The notes beneath the pieces are model-generated. The model was given only the letters and a program-made list of their open reading frames with translations, did no database searches and was not told the origin of the DNA. A stretch of 5,207 nucleotides of DNA from Flavobacteriaceae bacterium (GTDB lineage: Bacteria > Bacteroidota > Bacteroidia > Flavobacteriales > Weeksellaceae). Both the position numbers and the translations under genes were made by a program. This document shows, in pieces, positions 1-5,207 of the stretch; the first letter of the stretch is position 1, and each line of letters begins with the position of its first letter. The stretch spans positions 1-5,207 of the forward strand of contig JAITOO010000208.1 of NCBI GenBank assembly GCA_031289875.1. The letters are read 5' to 3'.

Positions 1-1
1 A

Positions 2-880
2 AGATATTTATCCATTGTCGGGCAGACCATTTGCATAGACGCGGAAATCATAGAAAACAAATCTTGGTATAGCCGATTTGAAATTTTTCCTGATGTCTCA
101 ACGACAAAAGCGTTGCTCACGCTGAAATCGGATGCCTCTCTTTCGGAGAAGTCCGGAGAAATTTTACTGTATCAATTTGAAACAAAGGAAGTTTCATACC
201 AAACCCAAAGTTACTTTTACAAAAAGGGAAACGGCTGGTTTCTCCGCATGGAAAAAGAAAATGCGCCCGCCTTGCTCATGGAAATTTCGCCTGCCGAAAA
301 TGGAACTTTCACCGCCCGCCTCAACAGAAGCGCAACTGATGAAACTCGTTTTGCTTTCTGGCTGGCATTCAACATCGCCTGTGCTTACAGAAAAATAACC
401 GCAATTCACGCTTCTACAATTACTTACAACGAAAAATCCGTGCTTTTCCTCGGAGAATCCGGAACAGGCAAAAGTACGCATACGCGCCTCTGGCTGAAAG
501 ATATTCCAAACACAGAGCTGTTGAACGACGACAGTCCGTTTTTGCAGATAGATGAAAATCAAAAACTTGCCGTTTGGGGTTCGCCTTGGAGCGGAAAAAC
601 TCCTTGCTACAAAAACAAACAGACACCCGTTGCCGGAATCGTAAGGTTGAGCCAAGCGCCGCACAATAAAATTCGGAAACTCAGCAAAATAGAGGCAATC
701 GGAGCATTGCTTCCCTCTTGTCCGCCCGCTTTGGCTTACGACAAAGACCTGTCCGAAAAAATTTACGAAATGCTTTCCCATATTTTACAGCAAACGCCGG
801 TGTATCACTTGGAATGCCTGCCCAACACCGAAGCGGCACAATTAGTTTTTTCCACATTGAAAAAAGAGGAAAGAATATGA
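2..880 (+). CDS. HPr kinase-like P-loop protein (HprK-related/PEPCK-like), 5' partial
   Basis: The frame is open from the left edge, so the start lies outside the window and 292 residues are visible. A TTG at 113 could serve as a start, but the 37 codons before it read as ordinary protein (including IVGQTICID) and resemble the N-terminus of this family. I infer that only a short piece is missing. The Walker A loop GESGTGKST is at visible residues 151-159 (bases 452-478). It is followed by LLNDDSPFL, whose Asp pair matches the acidic pair of HprK/PEPCK-type kinases, and by WGSPWSGK and the segment PVAGIVRLSQ, typical of the HprK-related proteins often named 'phosphoenolpyruvate carboxykinase (ATP)' homologues. 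The C-terminal signature of true HPr kinase/phosphorylase is not visible, so HPr is probably not the substrate. Expected activity is cytoplasmic ATP-dependent phosphorylation of an unknown peptide or protein. The stop overlaps the next start (ATGA), indicating translational coupling. Fold assignment is fairly sure; substrate is unknown. Confidence 0.85.
   Translation, partial: RYLSIVGQTICIDAEIIENKSWYSRFEIFPDVSTTKALLTLKSDASLSEKSGEILLYQFETKEVSYQTQSYFYKKGNGWFLRMEKENAPALLMEISPAENGTFTARLNRSATDETRFAFWLAFNIACAYRKITAIHASTITYNEKSVLFLGESGTGKSTHTRLWLKDIPNTELLNDDSPFLQIDENQKLAVWGSPWSGKTPCYKNKQTPVAGIVRLSQAPHNKIRKLSKIEAIGALLPSCPPALAYDKDLSEKIYEMLSHILQQTPVYHLECLPNTEAAQLVFSTLKKEERI
866..870 (+). promoter_or_regulatory. 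Shine-Dalgarno-like GAGGA before the S24/S26 gene
   Basis: GAGGA lies 6 bases before the ATG at 877, inside the last codons of the upstream gene. It supports the start at 877 over an in-frame ATG at 718, which would overlap the kinase gene by more than 160 bases and add residues unlike the family. Shine-Dalgarno sites are often weak in Bacteroidota, so the support is moderate. Confidence 0.45.
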
Positions 881-1320
881 AATCAATACCCAACGAACTG
901 TTTTTTAAAGAAATAGAAAATATTATTTCAGCAGGAAACGAAGTCGAATTAAGGGTTAAAGGAATCAGTATGCTTCCTTATCTGCGCAGCAATATTGATA
1001 TTGTCATTCTTTCACCGCTCAAAATCAGAGAATTAAAAAAAGGTCAAATTGTATTGTTTCGGTACAAAGGAAAGCATCTTCTACACCGCATCATCAAAAT
1101 CAACGGAGAAGAACTCGTCATTCAGGGCGACGGAAATTTCGGCAGGGAAGAAGCCCGAATTTCCGACATAATCGGCGTGGTAACTGCCGTAATCCGCAGC
1201 AACGGAAAAAAGGTTTCCGTCGAACGTTTTCAAGACCAAATTTATTGGAAAATCTGGATCGCTTTGCGCCCTGCAAGGCGATATTTACTGTGGGGAATAA
1301 AGAATTTCAGGCAGGGCTAA
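877..1320 (+). CDS. S24/S26 family peptidase (small signal-peptidase-fold protein)
   Basis: This 147-residue protein has the S26 signal-peptidase core. The box B motif GISMLP is at residues 29-34, with Ser31 as the expected nucleophile. A second block, LLHRI (68-72), places His70 where archaeal, ER-type and SipW-like enzymes use His instead of the bacterial Lys as general base. The box E-like QGDGN is at 83-87. No N-terminal hydrophobic anchor is seen: the first 20 residues are mixed polar. The C-terminus is rich in Trp, Tyr and Arg (about 123-141) and could touch the membrane, which is inference. The start at 877 overlaps the kinase stop by 4 bases, so the two are almost certainly co-translated. 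Related small S24/S26 proteins of Bacteroidota sit beside HprK-like and PqqD-like genes. Whether this one cleaves a peptide, matures a leader or has lost activity cannot be told. It is not the housekeeping LepB, being too short and unanchored. No clear terminator follows. Confidence 0.82.
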   Translation: MKSIPNELFFKEIENIISAGNEVELRVKGISMLPYLRSNIDIVILSPLKIRELKKGQIVLFRYKGKHLLHRIIKINGEELVIQGDGNFGREEARISDIIGVVTAVIRSNGKKVSVERFQDQIYWKIWIALRPARRYLLWGIKNFRQG

Positions 1321-1414
1321 TGAAGTATTGTTTTTATACATATTTGTTGAATTTTTATTTTTCACGTCCTTGAAAATCTAACGATTCAAAAGTAATAAAA
1401 ACAAAAAACAATCA

Positions 1415-1426
1415 AGGTATATACCT
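1415..1426. promoter_or_regulatory. Perfect 12-bp palindrome AGGTATATACCT
   Basis: AGGTATATACCT is its own reverse complement and lies about 115 bases before the possible -33 element of the kinase-amylase unit. It could be a binding site for a dimeric regulator, but no regulator gene is in the window and no second copy was seen, so this is only a candidate. Confidence 0.25.
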
Positions 1427-1455
1427 CATTATCAATGCCTGAAAAACGATGGACA

Positions 1456-1469
1456 GTTTTTATAAAAAC
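1456..1469. promoter_or_regulatory. Perfect 14-bp AT palindrome GTTTTTATAAAAAC
   Basis: GTTTTTATAAAAAC is a perfect 14-bp palindrome about 60 bases before the possible -33 element at 1530. Its composition is nearly all A/T in an AT-rich spacer, so chance is a real alternative to an operator. It has no unpaired loop, so it is not a terminator hairpin. Confidence 0.22.
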
Positions 1470-1529
1470 AATTTTGAATTTGTTTTCCACTATTATTACG
1501 AGAAAAGTGTACTTTTTACAATTAATAGT

Positions 1530-1561
1530 TTTGTAAGTTGTGAAATTAGGTCGTATCTTAG
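1530..1561 (+). promoter_or_regulatory. Bacteroidota-type promoter for the kinase-amylase unit
   Basis: TTTG (1530-1533) is followed after 20 bases by TATCTTAG (1554-1561). This fits the known Bacteroidota consensus of TTTG or TTG at -33 and TAnnTTTG at -7, with one mismatch in the -7 element. Transcription would begin within about 10 bases after 1561, giving a leader of roughly 20 bases before the ATG at 1589. The bases just before that ATG are A/T-rich with no Shine-Dalgarno, as is usual in this phylum. Confidence 0.55.
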
Positions 1562-1588
1562 CACGGTTAAACGAAAAATATTCATTTT

Positions 1589-2455
1589 ATGATACTGATT
1601 GCAGACGGCGGTTCAACGAAATGCGACTGGGCAGCAATGGATTATGACGGAAAAGAGGTACTGAGAACGCAGACGCTCGGCTTGAATCCTTACTTGGTAA
1701 CCACCGAAAAAGCAGTAGAAGAACTGTCAAAAAATGCAGAATTGACACAGATTTCCAACAAAATCAAACACGTGTTTTTTTACGGAGCAGGCTGTTCTTC
1801 CAAAGCAAGCAAATTTGTTTTGGAAAAGGCTTTTACACAAATTTTCACGCAGGCTCAAATCCACATTGACCACGATATGCTCGGCGCAGCTTATGCCGCC
1901 TACAACGGTAAACCTGCGATTGTCTGCATTTTGGGAACAGGCTCAAATTCCTGCTATTTTGATGGAAAAAATCTGCGCGAAGATACCGAGTCGCTGGGCT
2001 GGATTTTGGGAGACGAAGGCAGCGGCAGCAACTTGGGAAAACGCCTTTTGTTGGCGCATTTCGTCAAGAAAATGCCTCCACATTTGGAAGCGGCTTTCAA
2101 TAAAAGTCATAATAACCTCACGGTGGACGAGGTCAATGAAAATGTTTACAAAAAAACTTTTCCAAATGCTTATGTAGCGGGATTCAGCCGTTTTGTCGTA
2201 GAGCATAAATATGAACCTTTCATGCAGAATCTTATTTATCAATCTATGAAAGAATTTGTTGAAAATCAAGTACTTGTATATCCGGAGGCTCGATTTTCAG
2301 AAATCAATTTCATCGGGTCGATTGCCCATTATTACGAAGAGACGCTGCACACCGTCTGCGCTGAAAATCACTTGGTTATCGGAAGCGTACTGAAACGTCC
2401 GATTGACAGTCTTGTTAAATATCATTTGTTATACATAATTCCGAATTTAAAATAA
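1589..2455 (+). CDS. BadF/BadG/BcrA/BcrD-type ATPase, probable N-acetylglucosamine kinase
   Basis: This 288-residue protein of the ASKHA (actin/hexokinase) fold has the phosphate-1 motif DGGSTKCDW at residues 6-14. YGAGC (65-69) and HDMLGAA (95-101) follow; Asp96 is the likely catalytic base by analogy with N-acetylglucosamine kinases. The phosphate-2 motif GTGSNS is at 116-121, GWILGDEGSG at 137-146, and FIGSIAHYY at 241-249. The length matches the short Bacteroidota members, which are usually named N-acetylglucosamine kinase or simply ATPase. The radical-enzyme activator role of BadF/BcrD proteins is unlikely, as no benzoyl-CoA reductase or 2-hydroxyacyl-CoA dehydratase gene is near. Expected role is cytoplasmic ATP-dependent phosphorylation of an amino sugar or related sugar. 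The ATG at 1589 directly precedes the conserved N-terminus and lies behind a plausible promoter. The last eight or so residues (LYIIPNLK) extend past the usual end and are encoded by very AT-rich DNA. The amylase gene starts 8 bases downstream. The exact sugar is unproven. Confidence 0.85.
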   Translation: MILIADGGSTKCDWAAMDYDGKEVLRTQTLGLNPYLVTTEKAVEELSKNAELTQISNKIKHVFFYGAGCSSKASKFVLEKAFTQIFTQAQIHIDHDMLGAAYAAYNGKPAIVCILGTGSNSCYFDGKNLREDTESLGWILGDEGSGSNLGKRLLLAHFVKKMPPHLEAAFNKSHNNLTVDEVNENVYKKTFPNAYVAGFSRFVVEHKYEPFMQNLIYQSMKEFVENQVLVYPEARFSEINFIGSIAHYYEETLHTVCAENHLVIGSVLKRPIDSLVKYHLLYIIPNLK

Positions 2456-2463
2456 TCAAAATC

Positions 2464-4806
2464 ATGGAAAGAATTAAAAATACAATCTTGGTAATTTCCT
2501 GTTTATCAGTTAGTTTGTTCTATTCTCAAAACAAAACGGGCGAAATCGTCGGCTTGACTTCAATGATTCAGTTGCAGCCTGAGCCCGTAACCGTCGATTT
2601 GGACGACTATTTTTCCCTTTCGGGAGAAATTACCGTTGTGAAAGTTCCTGACGGCTTAACCGCAAAACGAGACGGCAACTTTTTGATATTAAGCGGAATA
2701 CCGGCTCAATCCGTAACCGCTTTGATTGTAGAAAAAAATCAGATGAAATATGCAATTCCTGTGAGGAAAACCGAAAAAATTCCGTTCAGTTACGCCGTTA
2801 CGCCCATCAAAGAATACAAAAATCTGAAAATCAAAGGAACTTTCAACAACTGGAATGTGGACAACACGCCATTGAAATTTAAAAACGGAAAATACACTTT
2901 CCAAACTTTTCTGAATCCCGGAACCTATGAATACTGCCTCGTGGAAGACGGCAAAGACTTTTCCGACCCCGAAAATCCAAAAAAATTAGGCAATAATTCC
3001 TTATTCACCGTAGGAAATCCTGATGCTAAAAAACCTTTTATTTTTGGCAAGCAAATTAATGATAATCAGTTAATTATAGAATCTTCGGACAAAAATGTCA
3101 AATATTTGGTATTGATAGACAACTTCCTTTTGGATTCTCAATATCAAAAAAACACTAACGGAAAACTCACTATTACACTACCTGTCAATGAATTGAAAGA
3201 TAAAAACCGAACTTGGCTAAGAATTTACGGTTTCAATAAAGATCAAGTTTCCAACGATATGCTGATACCTTTGGAAAAAGGCAAAATTATTCTGAATACC
3301 AACGAGTTAAACCGAAGAGACCAGCAAACGATGATTTTGTACTCATTAATGGTGGACAGATTCAACGATGCAGATAAATCCAATGACGAACCGCTCAATT
3401 CTCACGAAGTTTTACCGCTAAACGACTACAACGGAGGCGATTTGAAAGGAATTACCGAAAAAATCAAGTCCGGATTTTTTACCGATTTGGGCATCAATAC
3501 GCTGTGGATTTCTCCGCTTCATCAAAACCCTTACGGAGCTTACGGTTTGTACGATGACGGAAAGACAAAAACCAAATTTACAGGCTATCACGGATATTGG
3601 CCTGTTGCCTTGACGAAAATCGACAGCCGTTTCGGTACGGATTTAGATTTCAAGGAACTGCTTGACGAAGCCCACAAGCGGAATTTCAACGTACTTATTG
3701 ACTATGTTGCCAATCACGTTCACGAAAAAAATCCGATGTTGAAACAGCACCCCGACTGGGTTACGCCGCTGCTTCTTCCCGACGGGACTAAAAATCTAAG
3801 AATGTGGGACGAACACCGCCTTACTACTTGGTTTGACGAGTTCATTCCCACTTTGGATTTGGAAAAACCCGAAGCGGCTAATGCTATGAGTGACAGCGTA
3901 GTATATTGGGTTAAAAAATTTAACATTGACGGTTTCCGCCACGATGCGGTGAAACATATTCCCAACAGTTTCTGGCGGTTAGCTACTAAAAAAGTCAAAA
4001 ATGAAGTTCTGATTCCTGAAAACAGACCTTTGTACCAAATCGGCGAGACCTACGGCGACTATGAATTAATCAGTTCGTATATCAACAATGGAATGCTCAA
4101 TGCGCAGTTTGAGTTCAATCTTTACGACAAAATCCGCAATCTGTTGATTGAACGAAACTCGAATTTTTCAGACCTGAAAGACGCTTTGAGGCAGAGCTGG
4201 TACTATTTTGGAGCACACAATGTCATGGGAAACGTTACGGGCAACCACGACAAAGGTCGGGTAGTTTCCTACTTTGACGGCAGTTTGTCGTTGAGCGAAA
4301 ACGAAAGTGAGGCAGGCTACGACCGAAGAATAGAAAATAAAAGCAAAGACGGTTTTCGGATTTCTGCTCAGTTGATTTCTTTTATCATGGCAGTTCCCGG
4401 CGTGCCGGTGATTTATTACGGCGACGAAATCGGAATGCCGGGCGGCGGCGACCCCGACAGCCGCAGAATGATGTTTTTCGACAATTACAACGCCGACGAA
4501 ACTTGGCTGCAAGACATCACAACGAAACTTACGCATCTGCGGACATCAAAAATGTCTTTGCTGTACGGCGATTCGCAGATTCTGCCAACCGACGACAATA
4601 CGCTCGGTGTTTTGCGGACTTACTTTGGCGATACGTCTATTTACTTGATGAATAAGGAAAACGAAAAAAAGGAAATCAAAATCATCTTGCCGAAAAATAT
4701 AGATTATTCCAAGATGAAAAGCCATTTCGGGCAGGATTTTAACATCACAAATAACGTTTTGACGGTTACTTTACAGCCGTTTGCGTTCGAGTTTATTACG
4801 AAGTAA
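2464..4806 (+). CDS. Exported GH13 alpha-amylase-family glycoside hydrolase
   Basis: The 780 residues begin with a basic/hydrophobic leader. Cleavage after residue 21 (LFYS before QN) would fit signal peptidase I; VISC at 10-13 resembles a lipobox but leaves a very short hydrophobic core. Next come a beta-rich stretch (about 27-105), a CBM48/AMPK-like module (about 119-185, with GTFNNW), and another beta segment (about 190-280). The GH13 barrel follows: GINTLWISP (343-351), region I DYVANH (413-418), IPTLDL (461-466), region II GFRHDAVKH with nucleophile Asp494, region III GET with acid/base Glu528, region IV GNHD with Asp596, and GVPVIYYGDE (646-655). The catalytic triad is complete. The C-terminal residues (about 690-780) form the usual beta domain. 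It should hydrolyse or rearrange alpha-glucans outside the cytoplasm, probably in the periplasm or at the outer membrane; specificity (alpha-amylase, neopullulanase-like or cyclomaltodextrinase-like) is not decided by the motifs. The gene starts 8 bases after the kinase stop and shares its promoter. Confidence 0.93.
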   Translation: MERIKNTILVISCLSVSLFYSQNKTGEIVGLTSMIQLQPEPVTVDLDDYFSLSGEITVVKVPDGLTAKRDGNFLILSGIPAQSVTALIVEKNQMKYAIPVRKTEKIPFSYAVTPIKEYKNLKIKGTFNNWNVDNTPLKFKNGKYTFQTFLNPGTYEYCLVEDGKDFSDPENPKKLGNNSLFTVGNPDAKKPFIFGKQINDNQLIIESSDKNVKYLVLIDNFLLDSQYQKNTNGKLTITLPVNELKDKNRTWLRIYGFNKDQVSNDMLIPLEKGKIILNTNELNRRDQQTMILYSLMVDRFNDADKSNDEPLNSHEVLPLNDYNGGDLKGITEKIKSGFFTDLGINTLWISPLHQNPYGAYGLYDDGKTKTKFTGYHGYWPVALTKIDSRFGTDLDFKELLDEAHKRNFNVLIDYVANHVHEKNPMLKQHPDWVTPLLLPDGTKNLRMWDEHRLTTWFDEFIPTLDLEKPEAANAMSDSVVYWVKKFNIDGFRHDAVKHIPNSFWRLATKKVKNEVLIPENRPLYQIGETYGDYELISSYINNGMLNAQFEFNLYDKIRNLLIERNSNFSDLKDALRQSWYYFGAHNVMGNVTGNHDKGRVVSYFDGSLSLSENESEAGYDRRIENKSKDGFRISAQLISFIMAVPGVPVIYYGDEIGMPGGGDPDSRRMMFFDNYNADETWLQDITTKLTHLRTSKMSLLYGDSQILPTDDNTLGVLRTYFGDTSIYLMNKENEKKEIKIILPKNIDYSKMKSHFGQDFNITNNVLTVTLQPFAFEFITK

Positions 4807-4940
4807 GGAGGCGATATATTTTTGACAGTATTAACCATAGACAGGGAGAAATATATTTTGGTATTGCTCAAATCCATTATTCTCGTTGATTTATCACAAG
4901 GTTTAAGGGATAAAAAATAAACAAATTATAACAGATGGAA

Positions 4941-4958
4941 TGAATCCGTTAGGGTTCA
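4941..4958. repeat. Hairpin 1 (7-bp stem, GTTA loop)
   Basis: TGAATCC (4941-4947) pairs with GGGTTCA (4952-4958) around a GTTA loop, with one T-G wobble on the strand shown. It is followed by AATGTTTATAGCC, which I have the impression of having seen as repeat sequence in Bacteroidota intergenic regions; this is memory, not a search result. The GGGTTCAAAT string looks like a tRNA T-arm, but no other tRNA arm surrounds it. Confidence 0.45.
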
Positions 4959-4997
4959 AATGTTTATAGCCATACAGATGCCCCGCAACATTCGACC

Positions 4998-5022
4998 AAC
5001 AAGGGGCAAGCCCCTTGTTTTT
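4998..5022 (+). terminator. Hairpin 2: GC-rich stem with T-run, possible terminator
   Basis: AACAAGGGGC (4998-5007) and GCCCCTTGTT (5010-5019) are perfect inverted 10-mers. In practice the loop would be CAAG between GGGG and CCCC. Five T residues (5018-5022) end the structure on the + strand, the form of a rho-independent terminator. It lies about 190 bases after the amylase stop and within a hairpin array, so it may be a repeat element that also ends the kinase-amylase transcript. Confidence 0.45.
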
Positions 5023-5028
5023 CCAATC

Positions 5029-5049
5029 ATTCCGCACTTGATACGGAAT
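5029..5049. repeat. Hairpin 3 (8-bp stem with one mismatch, CTTGA loop)
   Basis: ATTCCGCA (5029-5036) pairs with TACGGAAT reading of 5042-5049 around the loop CTTGA (5037-5041), with a single C-A mismatch. The loop is the reverse complement of the TCAAG loop of the hairpin at 5069-5089. A short CTCC/GGAG pair (5050-5053 and 5063-5066) lies between the two. Confidence 0.5.
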
Positions 5050-5068
5050 CTCCTGAAAACACGGAGAG

Positions 5069-5089
5069 ATTGCGGGTCAAGCCCGCAAT
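5069..5089. repeat. Hairpin 4 (perfect 8-bp stem, TCAAG loop)
   Basis: ATTGCGGG (5069-5076) and CCCGCAAT (5082-5089) form a perfect stem with loop TCAAG. The sequence TTGCGGGTCAAGCCCGCAA is a form I recognise as a common dispersed intergenic palindrome in bacterial genomes. There is no T-run after it, so it is not a standard terminator. Confidence 0.6.
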
Positions 5090-5119
5090 GAAGGCGTAAA
5101 GCAGCGACCTTTCCATCGT

Positions 5120-5143
5120 AGAGACGTTGCACGCAACGTCTCT
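5120..5143. repeat. Hairpin 5 (perfect 11-bp inverted repeat)
   Basis: AGAGACGTTGC (5120-5130) and GCAACGTCTCT (5133-5143) are perfect inverted 11-mers separated by two bases. Palindromes built on GAGACGTTGC are familiar as dispersed repeats in several bacterial groups, including Bacteroidota and cyanobacteria; this is from memory. The GCAACG motif recurs at once at 5144-5149, with its complement at 5162-5167. Confidence 0.6.
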
Positions 5144-5207
5144 GCAACGTGAAATACAATTCGTTGCGACAGGCACAGGCGAGGCAGGTATTGAGTTTTA
5201 CAGTTGG

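Larger units (their letters stand above)
1321..1588. other. AT-rich intergenic spacer between two gene units
   Basis: These 268 bases hold no convincing gene or RNA. They are strongly AT-rich and contain two perfect palindromes (1415-1426 and 1456-1469) and a promoter near the right end (1530-1561). A weak 6-bp inverted repeat, TTTTCA/TGAAAA (1359-1364 and 1371-1376), follows the S24/S26 stop but has no T-run after it, so it is a poor intrinsic terminator. A 47-codon open frame (1449-1592) exists but is judged accidental. The spacer most likely separates two transcription units on the same strand. Confidence 0.6.
4807..5207. other. Non-coding tail with a dispersed-repeat-like hairpin array
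   Basis: No convincing gene lies in these 401 bases. The first part (4807-4940) is AT-rich; AAGGAGG at 4805-4811 overlaps the amylase stop and is followed by a 32-codon TTG-started frame (4822-4920), judged accidental. From about 4941 the composition changes and at least five hairpins follow one another up to 5143. A weaker inverted repeat, GCAACG/CGTTGC (5144-5149 and 5162-5167), and a tandem ACAGGC pair (5169-5180) come after. Such blocks of short palindromes resemble REP/MITE-like intergenic repeats. The window ends before any downstream gene is seen. Confidence 0.6.

Noticed and set aside
194..781. A 195-codon minus-strand frame opposite the HprK-like gene.
   Set aside because: It is a shadow of the recognised plus-strand gene, with no family resemblance of its own.
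1359..1376. A terminator after the S24/S26 gene.
   Set aside because: The stem is only six mostly A/T pairs and no T-run follows.
1449..1592. A 47-codon ATG-started frame ending with ATGA overlap on the kinase start.
   Set aside because: It is Phe/Tyr/Lys/Ile-rich as expected from random AT-rich DNA, has no ribosome binding site, and contains the promoter of the next gene.
4822..4920. A 32-codon TTG-started frame behind AAGGAGG, in the same frame as the amylase.
   Set aside because: TTG starts are rare, the spacing is long at 10 bases, and the AAGGAGG overlaps the amylase stop. The peptide resembles no family I know. The amylase C-terminus already ends naturally.
4941..4970. GGGTTCAAAT resembling a tRNA T-arm.
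   Set aside because: No acceptor, D or anticodon arm can be drawn around it, and it fits better as one hairpin of the repeat array.
4941..5143. A CRISPR array.
   Set aside because: The hairpins differ in sequence, and no direct repeat recurs at regular spacing.
4956..5159. A 67-codon frame on the minus strand.
   Set aside because: It lies across the hairpin array and its product is Arg/Cys-rich with no recognisable family, as expected from translated palindromes.

Overview
The window looks like a chromosomal segment of a Bacteroidota bacterium. The support is AT-rich intergenic DNA, a -33/-7 promoter of the Bacteroidota type (TTTG, 20 bases, TATCTTAG), mostly weak or absent Shine-Dalgarno sequences, and protein families (HprK-like kinase with an S24/S26 peptidase, short BadF/BadG-type kinase, secreted GH13 with an N-terminal beta extension) that are common in that phylum. 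The genus cannot be fixed from this sequence.

Layout: positions 2-880 hold an HPr-kinase-like P-loop protein whose start lies off the left edge. Its stop overlaps the ATG of a 147-residue S24/S26 (signal-peptidase-fold) protein at 877-1320. A 268-base AT-rich spacer follows, with two perfect palindromes and a promoter just before the next gene. Positions 1589-2455 encode a BadF/BadG/BcrA/BcrD-type sugar kinase of the N-acetylglucosamine kinase group. Only 8 bases later, 2464-4806 encodes a 780-residue exported GH13 alpha-amylase-family enzyme with all catalytic residues intact. The last 401 bases (4807-5207) carry no convincing gene. Instead they hold a run of at least five hairpins between 4941 and 5143, which looks like a mosaic of dispersed genomic repeats; one hairpin ends in a T-run and could act as a terminator.

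The genes form two units. The first, running in from the left, pairs an unusual kinase with an unusual small peptidase-fold protein. This combination recalls peptide-modification loci, but no precursor or RRE/PqqD protein is visible here, so its role is open. The second unit (1589-4806) is probably one transcript, joining a cytoplasmic sugar kinase to an exported alpha-glucan hydrolase; a carbohydrate-use role is the simplest reading. No clearly new system is visible. The best leads are the kinase/peptidase pair and the hairpin array.
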